From contig NZ_LJIZ01000012.1 in the NCBI RefSeq assembly GCF_001420605.1, forward strand, positions 1 through 64,000: a stretch of 64,000 nt of DNA, written 5' to 3'. A program made the translations under genes and the position numbers. This document shows, in pieces, positions 27,284 through 35,595 of this stretch (its first letter is position 1; every line of letters begins with the position of its first letter). This stretch comes from Bacillus sp. FJAT-25509. Its GTDB lineage: Bacteria > Bacillota > Bacilli > Bacillales > Bacillaceae_G. The notes beneath the pieces are model-generated. The model ran no database searches. It was not told the DNA's origin and saw only the letters and a list, made by a program, of their open reading frames with translations.

Positions 27284-27558
27284 ACGAAAAGTGGAGGCGG
27301 GTTGGTCAGCCCCGACACCTCGAGGGGCTACCCGCCGGAACTAGACATCACGAAAAGTGGAGGCGGGTTGGTCAGCCCTGACAAGCATAAGACAAAGGCC
27401 AAGAAAGATTGACCTCGTGGGCTACTCGCTGGAACAAGGCATCACGAAATGTGGAGGCGGGTTGGTCAGCCTCTACAAGCATTTTACGCAGGGGGCTAAT
27501 CTCCTGAACTGGACTTTTCAAAATATGAAGGCAAGTAGATTAGCAAATAAGACATAAG
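27284..27558. repeat. tandem array of hairpin-forming repeats
   Basis: Units begin at 27284, 27350 and 27444 with ACGAAA(A/T)GTGGAGGCGG and GTTGGTCAGCC; a fourth, decayed unit starts near 27519. In unit 1 GGCGGGT and AGCCCC pair with GGGGCT and ACCCGCC; units 2 and 3 keep part of the pairing. The ORF across it follows repeat phase and is not a gene. Confidence 0.8.
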
Positions 27559-27745
27559 TAATAAATTTTTTACTATGTTTTAGCTTTTTTTATAAAGGGG
27601 AATTATGTTCGATATCGAATCATATATAATTAATCCTCTTATTTCTTAAAAATAATTTATAGTAAAAGTTTTACTTATTTTATGAAATCTCCATTTTAGT
27701 TATTTTTATAGTAATTAAATCAATCGATAAGGAAAAGGTGATGAA
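27559..27745 (+). promoter_or_regulatory. upstream region of yutG
   Basis: 187 AT-rich bases between the repeat array and yutG. It should hold the yutG promoter; no strong -35/-10 pair identified. Confidence 0.35.
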
Positions 27746-28267
27746 ATGGAATATTTAAATCACGATTTAGAAAAGACTGCATTATCGTTATTAGAAAAAA
27801 GAGGTGTTACGCTCGATGACATTGCGGATTTAGTTTTCTTTTTACAGAATAAATATCATGAAAATTTATCTTTGGATGAGTGTAAACACAATGTACAGAG
27901 GGTCTTGACAAAACGTGAGATACAAAACGCCATCATTACTGGTATTGAATTAGATATTTTGGCAGAGCAAGATAAACTACAGGAGCCTTTGTTGGCTATT
28001 ATCAAAAAAGATGAAGGCCTTTATGGAATTGATGAAATAATTGCCTTATCAATTGTAAATGTATATGGTTCAATTGGATTCACGAATTACGGTTACATCG
28101 ATAAATTAAAACCTGGAATTTTAGAACGATTAAACGATAAATCAACAGGCTTAGTAAATACATTTTTAGATGATATTGTTGGAGCGATTGCAGCTGCTGC
28201 ATCTAGCCGACTTGCGCATCGTGCCGCACATAAAAAGGCTGATCAAATTAAAGCTGAAGATGAATAA
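27746..28267 (+). CDS. yutG: phosphatidylglycerophosphatase A-family protein (YutG)
   Basis: 173 residues of the PgpA/YutG family. The segment YGIDEIIALSIVNVYGSIGFTNYGYID and the following DD pair (LDDIVGAIAAAAS) match the family. Unlike proteobacterial PgpA it is mostly hydrophilic. PgpA removes the phosphate from phosphatidylglycerophosphate in phospholipid synthesis; that activity is inferred from family only. AAAAGGTG precedes the ATG. Confidence 0.82.
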   Translation: MEYLNHDLEKTALSLLEKRGVTLDDIADLVFFLQNKYHENLSLDECKHNVQRVLTKREIQNAIITGIELDILAEQDKLQEPLLAIIKKDEGLYGIDEIIALSIVNVYGSIGFTNYGYIDKLKPGILERLNDKSTGLVNTFLDDIVGAIAAAASSRLAHRAAHKKADQIKAEDE

Positions 28268-28312
28268 AAAAGAGTGGTCTCATAAGTGAATCTACATTTG
28301 AGACCTCTTTTT
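28265..28312 (+). terminator. yutG terminator
   Basis: AAAAAAGAG and GGTCTCA pair with TGAGACC and CTCTTTTT around a 17-base loop, immediately after the stop. Confidence 0.85.
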
Positions 28313-28330
28313 CATTTGAAATAACACAAA

Positions 28331-28364
28331 TACCCCACAAGTAAATTAATTACTTGTGGGGTTT
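28331..28364. terminator. second hairpin between yutG and yutF
   Basis: ACCCCACAAGTAA pairs with TTACTTGTGGGGT, followed by TTTTT on the plus strand. Confidence 0.85.
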
Positions 28365-28385
28365 TTTCTAGTCTAGATAGTTTCC

Positions 28386-29156
28386 TTAAATATATTTAAT
28401 CCACTCTTCTAATGAGTCAACTGAATAAGTTGGCTGTGTTTCGTAATTTGACAACATATCTTTAGTCGTAACACCAGTATGAACAATTAATGTGTCAACA
28501 CCAGTATTAATCCCAGCCATGATGTCTGTATCATAATAATCACCAATCATTAATGTGTCCTCTTTTGCAACACCAAGAACTTTTAATGCTTGCTCCATAA
28601 TAATTGATTCAGGTTTTCCAATGAAAATTGGTTTTACTGTAGTAGATACGGCTATAACAGATGTTAGTGAACCATTACCAGGTAATAAACCTCTTTCAGT
28701 CGGTATCGCTATATCGCCATTAGTAGAAATAAATGTCGCACCATTTCTTACAGCTATACAAGCCTTTGCTAATTTCTCATAATTAATACTTCGATCTAAA
28801 CCACTAATTACAAAATCAGGGTTTTCATCTTTAATTGTTAAGCCAACTTCTTCTAAGGCATACTGTAAGCCCTCTTCACCTATCATATAAACAGTAGCAT
28901 CTGCCTTTTGTTCTTTTATGTAATTTGCTGTGGCATTACTTGTTGTAAAGACCTGTTCTTTTGTAGTTGGTATATTAAAGGAATTAAGTTTATCAGCAAC
29001 TTGTTCTGGTCTACGTGTAGAATTATTTGTTACAAATAGATATGGAATATTTTTTTCCTTTAGAGCCTTAATAAAAAGACTAGCTTCCTCAATTTGCTCC
29101 TCACCACGATACATAGTTCCATCTAGATCGATTAAGTATCCTTTATATTGTTTCAT
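28386..29156 (-). CDS. yutF: HAD-superfamily phosphatase, NagD type (YutF)
   Basis: 256 residues, the standard length for YutF. HAD motif I is DLDGTMYRG (Asp11, Asp13), motif II FVTNNSTR near 42, and motif IV MIGDYYDTDI near 203. A C2-type cap lies between. NagD-like enzymes dephosphorylate small sugar or nucleotide phosphates; the physiological substrate is unknown. AAGGAGTGG precedes the ATG. It is next to yutE on the same strand. Confidence 0.93.
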   Translation of the reverse strand: MKQYKGYLIDLDGTMYRGEEQIEEASLFIKALKEKNIPYLFVTNNSTRRPEQVADKLNSFNIPTTKEQVFTTSNATANYIKEQKADATVYMIGEEGLQYALEEVGLTIKDENPDFVISGLDRSINYEKLAKACIAVRNGATFISTNGDIAIPTERGLLPGNGSLTSVIAVSTTVKPIFIGKPESIIMEQALKVLGVAKEDTLMIGDYYDTDIMAGINTGVDTLIVHTGVTTKDMLSNYETQPTYSVDSLEEWIKYI

Positions 29157-29242
29157 ATTGCCACTCCTTACTAGTCAAGCTGTCTCACTCGGTAAGACAT
29201 GAAAACAGCATTAGTATCAATTTTTTCATAGAAAAATTAAGA

Positions 29243-29692
29243 TTATTTTTCCTCATCACTACTAAAAGCATTAATTACTCCTAGTTCTTTATCAAGAAAA
29301 GCTTGAACCGAAACCGGAAATTCCTTATATGCTTCTATATTTTCGCTTAATGTCGTCACTATTTTTTCTGTAATTGAAGATGTGTAATCCTGTAATAAAT
29401 GTTTTCGAATTGGAATTAATTTTTTTATTGATTCCCCAATTGATGCAGTTATAACTTTTTCATCCATTAGAATATCAACAATATCATCATAACTTCCTGG
29501 GTCCCTCATTATAAAGCCATCAATCATTGTATTTCCAATATCTAACATACTGTCTATCAAAAGATGTGTCATTCTTTCCAAAGCTAGTTCTTCTAGCTTA
29601 TTTTTTGGATGGCTGTTTGACGCATAAAATTCAAGCATTGAATTTAATATTTCAATTCGATCTAATATGTTTTGACGATTTACAAAGTACAT
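29243..29692 (-). CDS. yutE: DUF86/HepT-like protein (YutE)
   Basis: 149 all-helical residues of the DUF86 family, which includes HepT RNases of HepT/MntA systems. The HepT active site is R-x4-H-x-Y; here residues 96-103 read RKHLLQDY, so the catalytic His is Gln. No nucleotidyltransferase (MntA) gene is adjacent, so it is probably not a toxin. GAGAAGGAAG precedes the ATG. Confidence 0.82.
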   Translation of the reverse strand: MYFVNRQNILDRIEILNSMLEFYASNSHPKNKLEELALERMTHLLIDSMLDIGNTMIDGFIMRDPGSYDDIVDILMDEKVITASIGESIKKLIPIRKHLLQDYTSSITEKIVTTLSENIEAYKEFPVSVQAFLDKELGVINAFSSDEEK

Positions 29693-29776
29693 ATGTACAC
29701 TTCCTTCTCAATTCTATCTTCTACATTTTATGGACTTATATTTATTTTATAGCTAAATTCGAAAAAAATCGACAAA

Positions 29777-29789
29777 TGAAAGCGTTTCT
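29777..29789 (+). promoter_or_regulatory. possible cre site upstream of glpX
   Basis: TGAAAGCGTTTCT resembles a CcpA site (TGAAANCGNTTTCA) but is one base short of full symmetry. It lies about 55 bases before the glpX start, overlapping the likely -35 region. Confidence 0.35.
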
Positions 29790-29841
29790 TAACGATTTTT
29801 GTTATATTATATAGGTGAATATTTTTCTGGGGGTTGGACTT

Positions 29842-30810
29842 TTGGAGCGTGAATTAGCACTTGAGATTGTAAGAGTTACTGAAGCAGCTGCCCTTGCCTC
29901 TGCGCATTGGATGGGACGCGGTAAGAAAAATGAAGCTGATGACGCTGCTACTTCTGCAATGCGTTCGATGTTTGATTCAGTGAATATGGCGGGTACTGTA
30001 GTAATTGGTGAAGGTGAACTCGATGAGGCACCAATGCTTTATATAGGTGAGAAATTGGGAACTGGTAATGGACCAGAGGTAGACATTGCAGTCGATCCTC
30101 TTGAGGGAACAAATATCCTTGCAAAAGGCCATGCAAATGCAATGGCAGTAATCGCAATTTCTGATAAAGGTAACTTACTACATGCACCTGACATGTATAT
30201 GGAAAAAATAGCTGTAGGTCCTCGTGCTGCAGGTAAAATATCATTAGATGATCCGATTGAAAAAACAATAGATATTATTGCTGAAGCAAACAATAAACGT
30301 GTACAAGATTTAACGGTAATTATTCAAGAACGTCCTCGTCATGAGGAAATCATTGAACGAATTCGTGAAAAAGGTGCTCGAGTTAAATTATTCGGTGATG
30401 GAGATGTTGGTGCTGTTATAGCTACAGCATTACCTCAAACAGGAATCGATCTCTTTGTAGGTACTGGAGGCGCACCAGAAGGGGTTATAGCCGCTGCAGC
30501 GATAAAAGCCCTTGGCGGTGACATGCAAGCTCGATTAGTACCAATGAATAAAGAAGAAGAACTACGTTGTATGGATATGGGTCTTAATAACCCAAGACAA
30601 TTATTAACATTAAATGATTTAGTAAAAGGTGACGATGCAATTTTTGCAGCTACAGGTGTTACTTCAGGTGAATTACTTGAAGGTGTTACTTTCTTAGGTG
30701 GAGACTTAGTCGAAACTCATTCAATTGTAATGAGAAGTAAAACAAAAACTGTGCGACATATTAAAGCTCATCACCATTTAGGATACAAGCCAAATCTTAT
30801 TTTAGTATAA
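29842..30810 (+). CDS. glpX: fructose-1,6-bisphosphatase, class II
   Basis: 322 residues from TTG 29842. It hydrolyses fructose 1,6-bisphosphate to fructose 6-phosphate in gluconeogenesis. The metal and phosphate motifs are [23 protein letters not shown] and [11 protein letters not shown], so it is complete. GGGGG lies 8 bases before the TTG, and homologues begin with [20 protein letters not shown] at this point; a GTG 27 bases upstream has no ribosome site. It is followed 15 bases later by a DUF3055 gene. Confidence 0.93.
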   Translation: MERELALEIVRVTEAAALASAHWMGRGKKNEADDAATSAMRSMFDSVNMAGTVVIGEGELDEAPMLYIGEKLGTGNGPEVDIAVDPLEGTNILAKGHANAMAVIAISDKGNLLHAPDMYMEKIAVGPRAAGKISLDDPIEKTIDIIAEANNKRVQDLTVIIQERPRHEEIIERIREKGARVKLFGDGDVGAVIATALPQTGIDLFVGTGGAPEGVIAAAAIKALGGDMQARLVPMNKEEELRCMDMGLNNPRQLLTLNDLVKGDDAIFAATGVTSGELLEGVTFLGGDLVETHSIVMRSKTKTVRHIKAHHHLGYKPNLILV

Positions 30811-30825
30811 TGGAGGAATAAAAAA

Positions 30826-31095
30826 ATGTCAGAACGTTTTTTCTTATATGATGACACTATTCAAGCAAAGACTCGCTTTGTAAGCTTTATGGGAGAAGAG
30901 CAAAGACATGATCTTGCTTTAGTATACTCTGATCGTCATTATGGCAAAGTTATGATTATGGATATGCAAAGTAATCGATTTGCAATTATTGGTTCGGATG
31001 ATTTAAAAGAAGAAGGTTACTTAGAATTTGCTTTCGGAATATCTGAAGAAAAGGCTGCTGAATTATTAGATTTCCTTAGTGAAATTATTTTCTAA
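30826..31095 (+). CDS. DUF3055 protein
   Basis: 89-residue soluble acidic protein of DUF3055, unknown function. YSDRHYGKVMIMDMQSNRFA is the conserved centre. TGGAGGAAT precedes the ATG. It follows glpX closely and shares its terminator at 31147, so the two form an operon. Confidence 0.82.
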   Translation: MSERFFLYDDTIQAKTRFVSFMGEEQRHDLALVYSDRHYGKVMIMDMQSNRFAIIGSDDLKEEGYLEFAFGISEEKAAELLDFLSEIIF

Positions 31096-31106
31096 TTTTT
31101 CGTTCC

Positions 31107-31278
31107 TGTGGATAAATAATTTATTTTTACTAAATAATCTGAAAAATAGTGGATAACTAAAGAGTTGTCCACTTTTTTGTGTGATTAAGTCTTTAGTTAT
31201 TCACATTCTTGTTGAAAGATTCAAACTTATCCACAAGGTTTTTATTGTTTCAAAAAATCAAAAAACATTTTATCCACA
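31107..31278. promoter_or_regulatory. DnaA-box cluster away from oriC
   Basis: Three perfect 9-mers TTATCCACA lie at 31107-31115 (minus), 31227-31235 (plus) and 31270-31278 (plus). Near-matches are at 31148-31156 (one mismatch) and 31165-31173 (two); the last two also form the arms of a terminator. No dnaA, dnaN or AT-rich unwinding gene context is present, so this is not oriC. Confidence 0.7.
31147..31179 (+). terminator. glpX-DUF3055 terminator
   Basis: AGTGGATAACT pairs with AGTTGTCCACT around AAAG, followed by TTTTTTG. Confidence 0.85.
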
Positions 31279-31346
31279 AAATTTGTTTATGATAAAGATC
31301 AGACAACTTTCCTTAAAAATTCTGGTGATCCCCTTTACAAACAAAA

Positions 31347-31370
31347 AAATGATAGGTTCCCCTATCATTT
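31347..31370 (-). terminator. distal minus-strand terminator
   Basis: AAATGATAGG pairs with CCTATCATTT around four bases; the minus strand continues with a seven-base T run. It is the second terminator downstream of yutD. Confidence 0.85.
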
Positions 31371-31436
31371 CGGTATATAAACAAAGTTATATAAACTTGA
31401 TTTCAGACTGATTGCAAGCGTTTGGCGGGCAGTCTG

Positions 31437-31457
31437 AAAAAATGGGGTTACCCATCA
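31437..31457 (-). terminator. yutD terminator
   Basis: ATGGGTAACCCCAT on the minus strand, followed by TTTTTTC, directly after the stop. Confidence 0.75.
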
Positions 31458-31458
31458 T

Positions 31459-31734
31459 TTAATTTTTTACTTTCTTAACTACAAAATATTTACATCCAAA
31501 ATTACAGTACTCATAAATATATTCACGTAATGTACTTATTTTTGAATCATATGGAACATTTTTTTGAGAATCATCAAAAAATCCTCTAAGTCTTAGTTGC
31601 TCATAGCCCCAATCCCCAACAATGTAATCATACTTTGAAAGGATCTCTGCATATCTCGCTTTAAAGGCTTCTTCATTGAATCCTTCACGGTAATCTTCAA
31701 CTACTTCATAGCAAATATTCTGTATGCAAACCAA
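31459..31734 (-). CDS. yutD: YutD family protein (DUF1027)
   Basis: 91 residues matching the YutD family: YDYIVGDWGYEQLRLRGFFD followed by a Cys pair in YEYCNFGCKYFVV. Function unknown. It starts at TTG 31734, 8 bases from AAGGAG; there is no better ATG. B. subtilis also has yutD beside divergent yutC. Confidence 0.85.
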   Translation of the reverse strand: MVCIQNICYEVVEDYREGFNEEAFKARYAEILSKYDYIVGDWGYEQLRLRGFFDDSQKNVPYDSKISTLREYIYEYCNFGCKYFVVKKVKN

Positions 31735-31825
31735 TTTGTATTCTCCTTCCTTTTACTCCCATAAATATGTAACCAATATTTTGGCATACTAATTTTACAA
31801 TGATTATTAAAAGGTGGTATTTAAT

Positions 31826-32437
31826 ATGCGTAAATATTTAGTTTGTTTATTAACCTTATTTTTATTAACAGGATGTTCATTCGGTCCAAGTCATTCGAGA
31901 CAGTTCGATTATGAGGACGTAACATATAAAAATGAACATCGATCAAATCCAACACCTAAACAATTGAATACAAAGCCGATGGATTTAGGCGATGTAAATG
32001 CTAAAATGTCAAATAACTCTTACAAAGATTATGGCTTTTCTAGACTACAAAAGCAAGATGTTTTAGGTAAAGATGGTGAATATACATTAACAATTGATAA
32101 ACAAGAAGTATCAAAATTCATTTCTTATTTAGTTGTAAAGCTTCCTGATATAGACGATGCTGCTACACTAGTTACAGACCAAGAGGTATTGATTGCTTAT
32201 CGATCTGATGGTGATAAAAAACTAGCTAGAAAGCAAGTTGAAAAAACAGCACAATCAGCGCTTCCTAGTTACTATCATATCTTTACTTCAAATTCGATAA
32301 AAAATATTAATAATATTGAGGACCTAAATAAATATGGTCAACTTAATGATGGTCAATTAGAGCAACAAATACAAGATTTAGCTCAAGGTTTTGATGTAGA
32401 TAAACAAAGCATGCATTTTGATCAGATTTCAAAATAA
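31826..32437 (+). CDS. yutC: YhcN/YlaJ-type sporulation lipoprotein (YutC)
   Basis: 203 residues. A lipoprotein signal ends at lipobox LLTGC, so it is membrane-anchored on the outer or forespore side. The remainder resembles the YhcN/YlaJ sporulation lipoprotein family, including ARKQVEKTAQSALPSYYHIF. Start ATG 31826 lies 8 bases from AAGGTGG; the upstream GTG lies within that site. A role in spore formation or germination is inferred from family. Confidence 0.82.
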   Translation: MRKYLVCLLTLFLLTGCSFGPSHSRQFDYEDVTYKNEHRSNPTPKQLNTKPMDLGDVNAKMSNNSYKDYGFSRLQKQDVLGKDGEYTLTIDKQEVSKFISYLVVKLPDIDDAATLVTDQEVLIAYRSDGDKKLARKQVEKTAQSALPSYYHIFTSNSIKNINNIEDLNKYGQLNDGQLEQQIQDLAQGFDVDKQSMHFDQISK

Positions 32438-32442
32438 AAAAT

Positions 32443-32472
32443 AAAAGCACTAGCATGGGCTAGTGCTTTTTG
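32443..32472. terminator. bidirectional terminator yutC/lipA
   Basis: AAAAGCACTAGC pairs with GCTAGTGCTTTT around ATGG. Confidence 0.9.
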
Positions 32473-32480
32473 CTTTTTTA

Positions 32481-33365
32481 TTATGCTTGCTTAGCAGCTT
32501 CAACTTGTTCGTCAGCATGGTATGATGAACGAACTAGAGGACCAGCCTCACAGTGTGAGAATCCTTTTCCTAATGCAACTTCTTTTAGCGCTGCAAACTC
32601 GTCAGGAGTATAGTATTTTTTTACAGATAAATGAGTTTTCGTTGGTTGTAAATATTGACCTAATGTAATGATATTTACACCTGCTGCACGTAAATCATCC
32701 ATAGCTTCGTAAATTTGCTCATTTGTTTCACCTAAACCAAGCATGATGCTTGATTTTGTAGGGATGCTAGGGTTAATTTCTTTTGCTCTACGTAAAAATT
32801 CTAGTGATCTTTCATACGTAGCTCTTGCACGAACACGTGGTGTTAATTCTCTTACTGTTTCAATATTATGGTTCATAATATCTGGTTTTGCATCCATTAG
32901 CATTTTAAGGTTTTCAAATTTCCCACCCATATCAGACGGTAAAACTTCAATTGTAGTAAATGGATTTGCTTTTCTAACTTCTCTAACAGTTTCTGCAAAT
33001 ACAGCTGCTCCACCGTCTCTTAAGTCATCACGAGCAACCGCTGTAATTACTACGTGCTTTAAGTTCATTTGTGTTACTGATTCTGCAACACGAACTGGTT
33101 CTTGTAGATCAAGCTCAGTTGGTAAACCAGTTTTAACTGCACAAAAACGACATGCACGAGTACAAACCGCACCTAAAATCATAAATGTAGCTGTTTTTCT
33201 TACAGCCCAACATTCATGGATATTTGGACAACGAGCTTCTTCACAAACAGTGTGAAGATTTTTTGAGCGCATCATTTTCTTTAATTCTGTGTAAGATTCA
33301 TTTGTGTTTAATTTTATTTTTAGCCACTCAGGCTTTCTTAAATATTCTTCCTTTTTTGATGCCAT
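32481..33365 (-). CDS. lipA: lipoyl synthase
   Basis: 294 residues. A radical-SAM enzyme that inserts two sulfurs into octanoyl groups on E2 and GcvH proteins. The auxiliary cluster motif is [12 protein letters not shown], the radical-SAM motif [13 protein letters not shown], and the C-terminal RSSYHADE carries the serine ligand of the auxiliary cluster. All cluster ligands are present. Start ATG 33365 is 8 bases from TTGGAGG; the frame to 33380 would begin in the ribosome site. It depends on the SUF-made clusters from the operon at 44956-50171. Confidence 0.96.
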   Translation of the reverse strand: MASKKEEYLRKPEWLKIKLNTNESYTELKKMMRSKNLHTVCEEARCPNIHECWAVRKTATFMILGAVCTRACRFCAVKTGLPTELDLQEPVRVAESVTQMNLKHVVITAVARDDLRDGGAAVFAETVREVRKANPFTTIEVLPSDMGGKFENLKMLMDAKPDIMNHNIETVRELTPRVRARATYERSLEFLRRAKEINPSIPTKSSIMLGLGETNEQIYEAMDDLRAAGVNIITLGQYLQPTKTHLSVKKYYTPDEFAALKEVALGKGFSHCEAGPLVRSSYHADEQVEAAKQA

Positions 33366-33549
33366 TTGAAATTCCTCCAACGTTTATTCGTTTACGACAT
33401 ATTTCATTTTTTTCTTCCAATAGTTTATATATTACTACATTTTTCACGGATATGAAAAACTTTCGTTTGATTATCCCTATAATTTCCATTTATGAAAGTT
33501 GCTTCTTTAACCAAACTATATATGTAAATCAATTTAAAGGATGATGGTT

Positions 33550-34533
33550 TTGAAAAAAATAATTGTACTCTTTAGTATGGTGGTTATGTTCATTGTGCCA
33601 TCATTTACAAATGCAGAAGAAATTGATCAAGCTCAGCTTAATAAAGAACGAATGGCCTTATATAAAAAAGGTGAAACACTAACCTTTATTCCTTGGTATT
33701 ACTTTGCTGCGATCGATACTTATGAACGCAATGTCCGCAGTGTAAGAAACGATATACCAAAGCGCGAAAATGGTGTCCTCTCAATTTATATCAAGCCAGA
33801 GGATTGGAGCGGGCTTTCAAATCCGGTTAAGAAAGACACATACGCCCCTACAATCCATTTATTTAGCGGAATTGGTTTAGATGGAAATAGTGATGGAAAA
33901 GCTTCACTAGAAGATGATGAGGATATTCTATACACTTTCATTCATCGATTACATTTCTATGGGCCATCTAGGCAATATATCCGAATGATGCTATGGGATT
34001 ACTACCAAAGAGCAATAACTGTTGATATTATCGATGAATATGCCCGTTTATATCAGTATTACGGAAAGTTAAATATAGAAGGTAATGCGTTCCCATTACC
34101 AATTCACAGTACACATAGTTATCGAAGTACATGGGGTGCCCCTCGAAGCTTTGGCGGACGAAGAGTTCATGAAGGTACTGATATATTTGCAAATTATGGT
34201 ACTCCTGTAAGGTCCACATGCTATGGAATTATTGAAACAAAGGGCTGGAATCGCATTGGAGGATGGAGAATCGGAATTCGAGACTTAAATAATAATTATC
34301 ATTACTACGCTCATCTAGGGGGCTTTAACAAAGACATTCAAAGAGGGCAAGTAGTAGAGCCAGGAACACTCATCGGTTATGTTGGAAGTACTGGTTACGG
34401 ACCTCCAGGGACATCTGGAAAATTCCCTCCGCATTTACACTATGGTATATACAAAGACAATGGTTACGCAGAGTGGTCTTTTGATCCTTATCCAAGATTA
34501 AGTCTTTGGGAGCGTCAAGATAGAAACAAATAA
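33550..34533 (+). CDS. lytH: sporulation L-Ala-D-Glu endopeptidase LytH (YunA)
   Basis: 327 residues. An N-terminal signal (MKKIIVLFSMVVMFIVPSF) is followed by a ~150-residue family-specific region. An M23 peptidase domain (~190-315) has zinc ligands in HEGTDIFANYG, HYYAHLG and PPHLHYG. LytH trims spore-cortex peptidoglycan side chains in B. subtilis. I choose TTG 33550, 9 bases from AAAGG; the ATGs at 33541 and 33544 abut it. It is divergent from lipA, as in B. subtilis. Confidence 0.87.
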   Translation: MKKIIVLFSMVVMFIVPSFTNAEEIDQAQLNKERMALYKKGETLTFIPWYYFAAIDTYERNVRSVRNDIPKRENGVLSIYIKPEDWSGLSNPVKKDTYAPTIHLFSGIGLDGNSDGKASLEDDEDILYTFIHRLHFYGPSRQYIRMMLWDYYQRAITVDIIDEYARLYQYYGKLNIEGNAFPLPIHSTHSYRSTWGAPRSFGGRRVHEGTDIFANYGTPVRSTCYGIIETKGWNRIGGWRIGIRDLNNNYHYYAHLGGFNKDIQRGQVVEPGTLIGYVGSTGYGPPGTSGKFPPHLHYGIYKDNGYAEWSFDPYPRLSLWERQDRNK

Positions 34534-34559
34534 AAAAACTCGTCGATTTCCGAGTTTTT
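34532..34559 (+). terminator. lytH terminator
   Basis: AAAACTCG pairs with CGAGTTTTT just after the stop; it is the first block of the dispersed repeat. Confidence 0.75.
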
Positions 34560-34585
34560 AGGCGAAGCCAAAGGAGTAGTTGAGT
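34536..34585. repeat. dispersed repeat, copy B
   Basis: AACTCGTC, loop, CGAG, TTTAGGCGAAG, then GGAGTAGTTG: the same block order as at 17045. Here it doubles as a terminator. Confidence 0.5.
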
Positions 34586-34600
34586 AATGTAAAATAAAAA

Positions 34601-34639
34601 AGCAGACTAATTTATACTGGTGTACTAAGTTAGTCTGCT
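34601..34639 (-). terminator. yunB terminator
   Basis: AGCAGACTAA pairs with TTAGTCTGCT around a 19-base loop, with A-rich sequence giving T on the minus strand. Confidence 0.8.
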
Positions 34640-34651
34640 CTATTTTTAAAT

Positions 34652-35488
34652 TTATTTTTTTCCGTTTGTTGTTGATGGAGTTTGTGGTATGGTTTGTTGA
34701 GTATTTGGAGTAAATGGAATATAACTAGGAACTTCTCCATCGATGATTTCAGTAGCAATTGGGACTTGTACTTTCACCTTTGTTGATTTCGTACTAAACG
34801 GGATAATTACATTCATATTTACTTCTACATTCATAATAATTTCGACTACAGAATTATCAAACCCAAATGGCTTAACTTCCTGTGTAACATTTGCCACTGC
34901 ATCACCGACTACAGAAAAACGAACTGGTATAGTAGGTCCAAGTTTTCCTAGTAATACTGTATTTGTAACGACTCCAATCGGTACTTTTAAATAAAGTCCA
35001 TCATGATCTGCCTTCATTTTGTTCATTTCTGATTTTGATAAAGATAAAAATGATATATCTCCATTTTCAACTCTACGTATATTTTCTTCAACGTGCTGAG
35101 TAGTGGAACCAATTATTTTATTAATTAAGTATGTATTTGTACTAATTACTGCTTTCCCATTTTCATCGACATCCCGAATGATAATATCCTGACCCTGTAA
35201 TTCCTTAGAGGCTGATTCATATGCTTCGTTTATGACTAGGGATGCAATTCGTCTTGTTTGTTTCTCAGAATATTTCAAAATGGTCGGGGTGAAAATTTTA
35301 TCAATTTGCCAAAAAGCATAAAAGGAAAAAAATAGTAAAACAATACTAATAACTACATATTTATTTGGAAATATATTACGAATTGATTCTGTTATTTGAG
35401 TTGAACCAGTTTTATATCCGCCAAAAGATTTTCTTTTTGAAACAAAAAATTTATTTTTTGGAACACGTCTGTACTTAAATCTTTTCAT
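34652..35488 (-). CDS. yunB: sporulation protein YunB
   Basis: 278 residues from ATG 35488. The basic N-terminus is followed by a membrane helix (~42-62, IVLLFFSFYAFWQIDKI) and a long extracytoplasmic domain. The C-terminal tail is Pro/Thr-rich. B. subtilis YunB is made in the mother cell under sigma-E and is needed for normal sporulation. AAGGGGGC lies 10 bases from the chosen start and only 1 base from ATG 35497. Confidence 0.87.
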   Translation of the reverse strand: MKRFKYRRVPKNKFFVSKRKSFGGYKTGSTQITESIRNIFPNKYVVISIVLLFFSFYAFWQIDKIFTPTILKYSEKQTRRIASLVINEAYESASKELQGQDIIIRDVDENGKAVISTNTYLINKIIGSTTQHVEENIRRVENGDISFLSLSKSEMNKMKADHDGLYLKVPIGVVTNTVLLGKLGPTIPVRFSVVGDAVANVTQEVKPFGFDNSVVEIIMNVEVNMNVIIPFSTKSTKVKVQVPIATEIIDGEVPSYIPFTPNTQQTIPQTPSTTNGKK

Positions 35489-35595
35489 CGTATCCATGCC
35501 CCCTTACTAATGGGTATGCATGTCATTGCTTGTTCATTCTTAATGGATTTGTACAAAAACAATAAAAAAGATGCCTCAGTAATTTCTGTCATTTA

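Noticed and set aside
27357-27557. 66-residue ORF in the tandem repeats
   Set aside because: It reads through repeat units, has no ribosome site and its composition follows the repeats.
27284-27558. CRISPR array
   Set aside because: Units are of unequal length, the repeats are hairpins of decaying identity, there are no unique spacers and no cas genes.
29243-29692. HepT toxin of a toxin-antitoxin pair
   Set aside because: No MntA partner is adjacent and the catalytic His is replaced.
31107-31278. Replication origin
   Set aside because: DnaA boxes are present, but dnaA, dnaN, rpmH and an AT-rich DnaA-trio element are not.
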